A program made the position numbers and the translations under genes. A stretch of 64,000 nt of DNA from Guptibacillus hwajinpoensis (lineage in GTDB: Bacteria; Bacillota; Bacilli; Bacillales; Guptibacillaceae): assembly GCF_001039475.1 (NCBI RefSeq), contig NZ_LELK01000001.1, positions 996,793 to 1,060,792 on the forward strand. Reading direction: 5' to 3'. Shown piece by piece: positions 58,392 to 64,000 of this stretch (position 1 is its first letter; each line of letters starts with the position of its first letter). The notes under the pieces are model-generated. The model was not told where the DNA came from. It saw only the letters and a list, made by a program, of their open reading frames with translations, and did not search any database.

Positions 58392-61300
58392 TTATTGCGA
58401 TAGTAATTGTTTCGATTCTTCCAGTCTAACCGATACGAGCCTTGACACACCTGACTCCTGCATCGTTACCCCATAGAGCACGTCTGACTCTTCCATCGTA
58501 CCTTTTCTATGCGTAATAACAATAAATTGTGTTTTCTCACTAAACTGCTTTAAATACTTAGCAAATCTGCCAACATTCGCATCATCAAGTGCAGCTTCTA
58601 CTTCATCTAGTACACAGAAAGGTACAGGACGCACTTTCAATATTGAGAATAAAAGAGCAATAGCAGTAAATGCTCGTTCTCCCCCTGAAAGGAGCGCCAA
58701 GTGCTGAAGCTTTTTCCCCGGAGGCTGCGCAAGAATATCAACACCAGTTGTTAGAAGGTTTTCTGGATCCGTTAAGACAAGATCAGCTTTCCCTCCGCCA
58801 AACAACTCCTTAAATACAATTTGAAAGTGATGGCGAATATTTTCGAACGTCTCTTGGAAACGCTTCTTCATCTCTTCGTCCATTTCATCAATAACATGAT
58901 AAAGGGTCTCTTTTGCTTGCAGAAGATCCGTTTGTTGCTCACTAAGGAACGTAAACCGTTCGTTCACCCGATCGTATTCATCAATAGCTCCAAGGTTCAC
59001 TGTACCAAGTTCATCGATTTCGATTTTAATCAGTTTCAGCTTTCGTTTTGCTTCCTCAGGCTCTACTGTTAAAACATGCTTTTCTTTCGCTGCTTCATAC
59101 GTTAACTCATATTCTTCACTCAAAATAGCTAATCGATTTTCAAGTTCTACATCGAGGCGATTAATTCGCACTTCTACAGCCTGCATAAGACCAGACAATT
59201 GCTTTTCTTCAGCTACTAATTTATCAAGGTTGCCACTAATATCTGAAATATCTTTCTGCAAAGCAAGTTTTACTTCCCGTTCATGCTGGAGTGCTGTTAG
59301 AAGCTCTTCTTTCTGCGCTCGATAGGTAAGGATATTCTGATCAAGCTTTTCTTCCCCATTCGAATTAGAAGACATGGCTTCAGATAAAAGAGTGTGCTCT
59401 TCAACAGTTTCATTAAGTTGCTCAATCGTTTCATTTTGTTCTGTTGTTAATCGATCAAGCGTCTCTTTTTGGTTCTGGAAAGATTGCTGATGTTCTGCTA
59501 CTTTCACTTTTAACTCAGTAATTTCCGCTTGGATCGTTTCACGAGACGATTGCTGGGTTTGCTTCTTTGCCGTCAGGTTCTCAATATTCTCTTCTAACGA
59601 AGCTGCCTGCTTCGTGATTGTTTCCAAACGATCAGAAAGGTAAACATTTCGATTCTCGTGTGTTTCTTCTTCTTCATCGATTGCCTTTTTCTCCCGATCA
59701 TAAAGCTGAAGACGCTCATTCGTATTTCGTTCTTCACCTTCAATCGCTCTTAAGTCCCCAAGGAGAGATTGCTCTTGTAGCCTTAGATTTTCTCCTTTTT
59801 CTCGCATAGCATCGAGCTTCTCTTCGAGTTCACCTAGTTCTGCTTTATCTTGTTTAATTTCTTGCTCAACTACTTCTGTTTTTTGTTGCATATCACCGAG
59901 TTTATTCTCAAGCAGTTCAAGTTCACGCTGTCGACTAAGAAGAGAAGACGATTTTTGTTTAACACTTCCTCCACTCATCGATCCACCTGGATTCACAACG
60001 TCGCCTTCAAGTGTAACGATACGCGTTCGGTACTGCATGATTTTAGCGAGCTCATTTGCACCCTTTAATTCTTTTGCAATTAGAACAGATCCTAATAGAT
60101 TTTCAATTACAGCTTCATACTTCGAGTCGTATTGAACGAGTTCAGAAGCTATCCCTACGAAAGCGTCGTGTTGTTTAATACGCTCAAGATCATATCCAGA
60201 CAGCTTTCTAGATTTAATAACAGTTAATGGCAGAAACGTTGCTCGACCTGAACGATTCTTCTTTAAGAAAGAAATGGCTTTGCGTCCAGCTGCTTCATCA
60301 CGCACAACAACATTTTGCATAGCTCCTCCAAGTGCCGTTTCAAGAGCTGTTTCTACTTCTTTAGGAACGGTGATAAGCTCAGCGATCGCCCCTTCAATAC
60401 CTTCAAGCTCTTCTCGCGCTTTCAATACTTCTTTAACACCCTGAAAGAATCCAGCATAATCGTCTTGCATTTCTTCAAGCATTTCTTTCTTCGATTTATA
60501 CTGTTGGATATATTGATAAGCTTGATAAAGCTTTGATTCTTTATCACTTAGGGATTTTTTCTTTTCTTCCACATCATGTTTGCTTTTATAGAAATGTGAC
60601 ACATGTGCTTCGAGCTGTTTTTTTGATTCAGTTAGTTCACTTGTAAGGTTTTTCTTCTTATCGTCAACGGAACTCCGCTCTTCAATATATTTATAGTTAT
60701 CACCCTCTAAGCGCTGTTTACGTTGCTTAAGAACTGACAGCTGGTCTTGAAGGTAGCGATTTTCGTTCCGAATTGAAGCTTGTTCATTAAGAAGCTCGAA
60801 ATAGTCAGACTTCATTCGATCAAGCTCTACTTCGATATCTTGTTCAATATCAGAAAGAAGCTCTGTTTCTTTTTTTAGTTTGCTTTTCAGATCACCAAGT
60901 TCTTTTCTTTGCTGTTCAAACCTTTTTCGATGATGCTCAATCTCTTTTTCATAGTAACTCTTTTTCTCGTTTAAAAAGGTTATACGTTCTTTGAGATTCG
61001 TCCGGTTTTGGTGTGCATTTTTCTTCCGTTCCTTTAGAACTTCCTTTTTACCTTCAAGTTTCTCAAGTTCTTCACTTGTATCAAGAAGCTTTTGCTGATA
61101 CATTTCAAGATCACTTTCTGAACGATCAAGCTTTTCTCGAGCATTGCTAAGCTCATCTTTTTTTTCTTGAACAGATACAGCTAATGTACTCTCTTTATGC
61201 TTTAGTGAGTCAAGCTCTGCTGTTTTCTGCTTCCACGCCTTATGATATTCTTCAATTTCATGGACAGTGAGCGCAGCCTCAAACTTCTCTAAATCTTCTC

Positions 61301-61955
61301 GTTTTTGCAAGTAATCCTTTGCAATGGATGCCTGCATTCGAAGGGGCTCTACTTGATCTTCTAGCTCATAAAGAATGTCCTCTACTCTGTGTAAGTTATC
61401 TGCTGTTTCCTTAAGTCTGTTTTCCGCTTTAACTTTACGTGTTTTGTATTTCAGAACACCCGCCGCTTCTTCGAAGATCTTCCGACGTTCCTCTGACTTA
61501 CTACTAAGAATCTCTTCAATTCTGCCCTGGCCAATAATCGAAAACGATTCTTTCCCAAGACCTGAATCCATAAACAGTTCAATAATATCTTTTAAGCGAC
61601 ATGTCTGGTTATTTAACAAGTACTCGCTGTCTCCTGAACGGTACACACGTCTCGTTACGCTTACTTCGTTATAATCAATTGGTAAGTATTGATTTGTATT
61701 ATCAAGGGTTAGTGTTACCTCTGCAAGATTTACAGCTTTTCTAGTATCACTACCTGCGAAAATGATATCTTCCATTTTAGCGCCTCTAAGTGACTTGGCT
61801 GATTGTTCACCAAGTACCCAACGAATGGCGTCATTAATATTGCTCTTGCCGCTACCATTTGGTCCGACAACTGATGTTACTCCTGGTACAAACTCAACTG
61901 AAATACGATCGGCAAATGATTTAAAGCCGACTACATCTAATCGTTTGAGGAACAT
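58392..61955 (-). CDS. smc: Chromosome condensation protein SMC
   Basis: SMC organises and segregates the chromosome with ScpA and ScpB. The 1187-residue protein has an N-terminal head with Walker A GPNGSGKS (about 31-38), long coiled coils, a hinge at about 500-670 (GAIAELITVPKEVETALETA, GDVVNPGGSMSGGS), and the C-terminal head with signature LSGGERAFTAIALLFS and Walker B VPFCVLDEVEAALD. Two consecutive ATGs exist; the second (61955) matches homologs and has better spacing to AGGGGG. Confidence 0.97.
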   Translation of the reverse strand: MFLKRLDVVGFKSFADRISVEFVPGVTSVVGPNGSGKSNINDAIRWVLGEQSAKSLRGAKMEDIIFAGSDTRKAVNLAEVTLTLDNTNQYLPIDYNEVSVTRRVYRSGDSEYLLNNQTCRLKDIIELFMDSGLGKESFSIIGQGRIEEILSSKSEERRKIFEEAAGVLKYKTRKVKAENRLKETADNLHRVEDILYELEDQVEPLRMQASIAKDYLQKREDLEKFEAALTVHEIEEYHKAWKQKTAELDSLKHKESTLAVSVQEKKDELSNAREKLDRSESDLEMYQQKLLDTSEELEKLEGKKEVLKERKKNAHQNRTNLKERITFLNEKKSYYEKEIEHHRKRFEQQRKELGDLKSKLKKETELLSDIEQDIEVELDRMKSDYFELLNEQASIRNENRYLQDQLSVLKQRKQRLEGDNYKYIEERSSVDDKKKNLTSELTESKKQLEAHVSHFYKSKHDVEEKKKSLSDKESKLYQAYQYIQQYKSKKEMLEEMQDDYAGFFQGVKEVLKAREELEGIEGAIAELITVPKEVETALETALGGAMQNVVVRDEAAGRKAISFLKKNRSGRATFLPLTVIKSRKLSGYDLERIKQHDAFVGIASELVQYDSKYEAVIENLLGSVLIAKELKGANELAKIMQYRTRIVTLEGDVVNPGGSMSGGSVKQKSSSLLSRQRELELLENKLGDMQQKTEVVEQEIKQDKAELGELEEKLDAMREKGENLRLQEQSLLGDLRAIEGEERNTNERLQLYDREKKAIDEEEETHENRNVYLSDRLETITKQAASLEENIENLTAKKQTQQSSRETIQAEITELKVKVAEHQQSFQNQKETLDRLTTEQNETIEQLNETVEEHTLLSEAMSSNSNGEEKLDQNILTYRAQKEELLTALQHEREVKLALQKDISDISGNLDKLVAEEKQLSGLMQAVEVRINRLDVELENRLAILSEEYELTYEAAKEKHVLTVEPEEAKRKLKLIKIEIDELGTVNLGAIDEYDRVNERFTFLSEQQTDLLQAKETLYHVIDEMDEEMKKRFQETFENIRHHFQIVFKELFGGGKADLVLTDPENLLTTGVDILAQPPGKKLQHLALLSGGERAFTAIALLFSILKVRPVPFCVLDEVEAALDDANVGRFAKYLKQFSEKTQFIVITHRKGTMEESDVLYGVTMQESGVSRLVSVRLEESKQLLSQ

Positions 61956-62184
61956 CATCTTTCCCCCTCATCTGTTTCATCTATGTATGCAAATCAAGTG
62001 TAATACATTTTCTCGCTAACTGTCTTATTTTATCATAAAACAATGCCCTCTACGATACCGAGCGAAGACATGTTACAATTAGGAAAGCGACTCTGTTATC
62101 TTGGAGTCGCCTTTCTCACTACATAACGAAATAACACAATGTGTTACCTTTCGTTTTAAATGACGAATAAGGCAGGTGGTATTC
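61956..62184. other. Divergent intergenic region between smc and the DUF1128 gene
   Basis: These 229 bases separate two divergent genes. They hold an imperfect stem-loop (62081-62116, core GCGACTC/GAGTCGC) whose role is unclear, and the promoters for both genes, neither of which I can place with confidence. No other gene is visible. Confidence 0.6.
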
Positions 62185-62409
62185 ATGGATCTTTCAATTA
62201 AATCAGAAGAAAATCTTGCATTTATGGTCGAAGGTATTAAAGAAAAAATGCAGGTAATCAACGCTGGAATGATTCAACCAGAATCATTCGATCTATCTTC
62301 ATATGAAGATATTCATGAAATTTACGTCATGGTGAATAAGAAAAGTTCTCTAAGCGTTGCAGAAATGCAAGCGTTACTAGCTGAGCTTGGTAAAATGCGC
62401 GTATCATGA
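62185..62409 (+). CDS. DUF1128 (YfkK-like) small protein
   Basis: This 74-residue protein is the only plus-strand gene in the window. It starts MDLSIKSEENLAFMVEGIKE after AGGTGG and continues KMQVINAGMIQPESFDLSSY and AEMQALLAELGKMRVS, a good match to the DUF1128/YfkK family, small helical proteins of unknown function in Bacilli. In Bacillus subtilis yfkK is elsewhere. It lies between smc and rnc, convergent with rnc, with a shared terminator. Confidence 0.85.
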   Translation: MDLSIKSEENLAFMVEGIKEKMQVINAGMIQPESFDLSSYEDIHEIYVMVNKKSSLSVAEMQALLAELGKMRVS

Positions 62410-62425
62410 TTAACTAAATTGTAAT

Positions 62426-62458
62426 GAAAAAGAATCCTGAAGCTTCAGGATTCTTTTT
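62426..62458. terminator. Bidirectional terminator between the DUF1128 gene and rnc
   Basis: GAATCCTGAAGCTTCAGGATTC is a perfect 22-base palindrome (62432-62453) flanked by an A run on the left and a T run on the right, so it can end transcription from both strands. The rnc stop codon lies within the stem. Confidence 0.92.
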
Positions 62459-63236
62459 CATTACGTTCTTTTAAATTCAGAAGTGCTTTTTGAGCAGCCA
62501 TTTGTTCGGCTTCTTTCTTTGAGCGTCCGATTCCAACACCAAGATCATTTCCGTTCAACATGACTTTTGAAGAAAACTCTCTATTGTGGGCTGGGCCTTT
62601 TTCGTCGGTAATAACATAATCAATTCCTCCAAGGCCTTCACGTTGAATGACTTCTTGAAGTTGGCTTTTATAATCCATCACATGAGAAAAAGCACCGGCA
62701 TTAATCTTTGGATAGACAAACTTCTCAAGAAATTCAAAGACTACTTCAAGACCACGATCAAGATACAGTGCGCAAACAAATGATTCGAACACATCAGCGA
62801 GTAGAGCAGGTCTCATTCTACCTCCTGTCATTTCCTCCCCCTTGCCCAAAAGAACAAGATGTCCAAAATTCAAATCGTTTGCGAATTGAACAAGTGATGG
62901 TTCGCATACTATAGCAGCTCTAAGCTTTGTTAGTTGCCCCTCACTCATGTTCGGATATTTCTCATATAAGTATCTTGATATTGTGAGCTCAAGTACAGCA
63001 TCTCCAAGAAATTCAAGACGTTCGTTATCCATTTGCGGATGCAGTCGATGCTCATTCACATAGGATGAATGGGTAAAAGCCTGAAATAGCAGCTGCTCAT
63101 TTTCGAACGATACACCAATTTCCTCTTGAAATGCAGCGAATTGCGATCTAGTCGCGTCTCCAACCACGAGTTGTCGTGAATGCTTAGGTTTGTAACGTCT
63201 TGCTCTCGTTTTTGGTGAATGTTTAGATTTGGACAT
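62445..63236 (-). CDS. rnc: Ribonuclease III
   Basis: RNase III cuts double-stranded RNA during rRNA and mRNA maturation. The start [20 protein letters not shown] follows GGAGGTATCT; it gives 263 residues with a basic N-terminal extension. The catalytic signature is [20 protein letters not shown] (from residue 71), and the C-terminal double-stranded RNA-binding domain is [20 protein letters not shown] to [19 protein letters not shown]. The gene order acpP-rnc-smc is typical except for the inserted DUF1128 gene. Confidence 0.97.
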   Translation of the reverse strand: MSKSKHSPKTRARRYKPKHSRQLVVGDATRSQFAAFQEEIGVSFENEQLLFQAFTHSSYVNEHRLHPQMDNERLEFLGDAVLELTISRYLYEKYPNMSEGQLTKLRAAIVCEPSLVQFANDLNFGHLVLLGKGEEMTGGRMRPALLADVFESFVCALYLDRGLEVVFEFLEKFVYPKINAGAFSHVMDYKSQLQEVIQREGLGGIDYVITDEKGPAHNREFSSKVMLNGNDLGVGIGRSKKEAEQMAAQKALLNLKERNEKES

Positions 63237-63301
63237 AGATACCTCCACGACTTATCAATGACATCTTAGTTGATTGAAATTCTCTTACTTGAAAGGGAAT
63301 A

Positions 63302-63322
63302 AAGCCCCGGCCAGCGGGGCTT
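63302..63322 (-). terminator. Intrinsic terminator of acpP
   Basis: AAGCCCC and GGGGCTT form a seven-bp GC stem with a seven-base loop, followed on the minus strand by TATTCCC. The T tract is poor, so some readthrough into rnc is likely. Confidence 0.72.
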
Positions 63323-63351
63323 ACTCCACAACTTCAGGTATATCCTGAAGA

Positions 63352-63585
63352 TTATTGATGGCTGTTTATGTAATCAATTACATCGCCAACTGTTACAATT
63401 TTCTCAGCATCTTCATCAGAAATTTCCAGATCAAACTCATCTTCAAGTTCCATGACTAATTCCACTACATCAAGGGAATCGGCACCAAGGTCGTCTTTGA
63501 AAGAAGCTTCTGGTTTAATCTCAGATTCTTCAACTCCAAGACGATCAACAATAATCTTTGTTACACGCTCTAGTGTATCTGCCAT
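63352..63585 (-). CDS. acpP: Acyl carrier protein
   Basis: AcpP carries growing fatty acids on a phosphopantetheine arm. The start [20 protein letters not shown] follows GGGGAGGTGAGTCTA and gives 77 residues. The modified serine is Ser37 in the motif [12 protein letters not shown]. The rest is the usual acidic four-helix sequence. It lies between fabG and rnc. Confidence 0.97.
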   Translation of the reverse strand: MADTLERVTKIIVDRLGVEESEIKPEASFKDDLGADSLDVVELVMELEDEFDLEISDEDAEKIVTVGDVIDYINSHQ

Positions 63586-63607
63586 TAGACTCACCTCCCC
63601 TCAAGCT

Positions 63608-63613
63608 ATTATA
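63608..63613 (-). promoter_or_regulatory. Possible -10 box of an acpP promoter
   Basis: A perfect TATAAT lies on the minus strand about 20 bases before the acpP ribosome-binding site. No clear -35 box is found at 16-18 bases, so this is only a candidate. Confidence 0.35.
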
Positions 63614-63652
63614 GGATATATAAAACAAAAAAACTAGATGCTGATGAAAAAG

Positions 63653-64000
63653 TTACATCACCATGCCGCCGTCTATATGAAGCGTTTGTCCTGTAATGTA
63701 ATTAGCATCGTCAGATACTAGGAACTTCGTAGCTTTCGCAATATCTTCAGCAGCACCAAGTCTTCCAAGAGGAATTTGGCCTTTCATGCCACTTTTCACG
63801 TCATCCGAAAGTTCATCAGTCATGTCTGTTTCAATAAACCCTGGCGCAAGAGCATTTACCGTGATATTACGGCTTGCTAGCTCTTTTGCAGTTGTTTTTG
63901 TTAATCCAATAACGCCTGCTTTAGCAGCCACATAGTTCGCTTGACCAGCATTACCAGCAACACCAACAACAGAAGCGACATTAACAATCCTGCCGTAGCG
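63653..64000 (-). CDS. fabG: 3-oxoacyl-ACP reductase FabG (partial, N-terminus missing)
   Basis: FabG reduces beta-ketoacyl-ACP with NADPH in fatty-acid elongation. Only the last 115 residues lie in the window. They include the short-chain dehydrogenase active site, Ser in NVASVVG, and Tyr-x-x-x-Lys in ANYVAAKAG, followed by [14 protein letters not shown] and the C-terminal [12 protein letters not shown]. It lies just upstream of acpP, the conserved order of the fapR-plsX-fabD-fabG-acpP cluster. Confidence 0.95.
   Translation of the reverse strand, partial: RYGRIVNVASVVGVAGNAGQANYVAAKAGVIGLTKTTAKELASRNITVNALAPGFIETDMTDELSDDVKSGMKGQIPLGRLGAAEDIAKATKFLVSDDANYITGQTLHIDGGMVM

Noticed and set aside
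1-64000. tRNA, rRNA, CRISPR, IS element or prophage genes
   Set aside because: None were recognised; gaps are short and explained by terminators, promoters, leaders or the repeat family.

Overview
This window is a chromosomal segment from a spore-forming member of the Bacillaceae. The evidence is the classic Bacillus order fabG-acpP-rnc-smc-ftsY-ylxM-ffh-rpsP-khpA-ylqD-rimM-trmD-rplS, then sucCD-dprA-topA-trmFO-xerC-hslVU-codY, rpsB-tsf-pyrH-frr-uppS-cdsA-dxr-rasP-proS-polC, rimP-nusA-rnpM-ylxQ-infB-ylxP-rbfA-truB-ribF-rpsO-pnp, and finally ylxY-mlpA-ymxH-spoVFA-spoVFB-asd-dapG-dapA-tepA-ylzJ-spoIIIE. Sporulation genes (spoVFA/B for dipicolinate, spoIIIE, ylxY), CodY, PolC and YlxM-type proteins fit only low-GC Gram-positive endospore formers. 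The species cannot be fixed from the sequence alone. GC-rich palindromic repeats of a kind I recall from halotolerant or alkaliphilic Bacillaceae hint at that branch.

All genes but one lie on the minus strand, so the biological order runs from high to low coordinates. 64000-58400: fatty-acid synthesis (fabG, acpP), RNase III, SMC, with a lone plus-strand DUF1128 gene between smc and rnc. 58400-52500: SRP pathway (ftsY, ylxM, ffh) and ribosome/tRNA maturation (rpsP, khpA, rimM, trmD, rplS). 52400-49600: signal peptidase, RbgA, RNase HII, a small unknown protein. 49400-39100: succinyl-CoA synthetase, DprA, topoisomerase I, TrmFO, XerC, HslVU, CodY. 38900-25660: translation factors, pyrimidine and isoprenoid/phospholipid synthesis, RasP, ProRS, PolC. 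25500-16000: the nusA-infB operon, tRNA modification, flavin synthesis, S15 and PNPase. 15600-4500: deacetylase-like YlxY, M16 peptidase, dipicolinate synthase, diaminopimelate pathway, TepA, SpoIIIE. 4133-1: a nucleoside ABC transporter (NupNOPQ), the last gene cut by the window edge.

Several promoters and RNA elements are readable: a sigma-A promoter plus weak terminator-like hairpin ahead of rimP-nusA (probable NusA autoregulation), an L19-type leader ahead of rplS, a close sigma-K promoter match ahead of spoVFA, a cre-like site upstream of sucCD, and intrinsic terminators that separate even closely linked translation genes.

The window is mostly conserved housekeeping DNA and I see no defence island, prophage, IS element, CRISPR array, tRNA or rRNA gene. 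The least ordinary signals are a four-copy palindromic repeat family, a prolyl-tRNA synthetase whose editing domain looks degenerate, a small uncharacterised protein whose stop codon sits in its own terminator loop, and two absences relative to Bacillus subtilis: no flagellar/chemotaxis cluster between codY and rpsB, and no rnjB between dapA and tepA.
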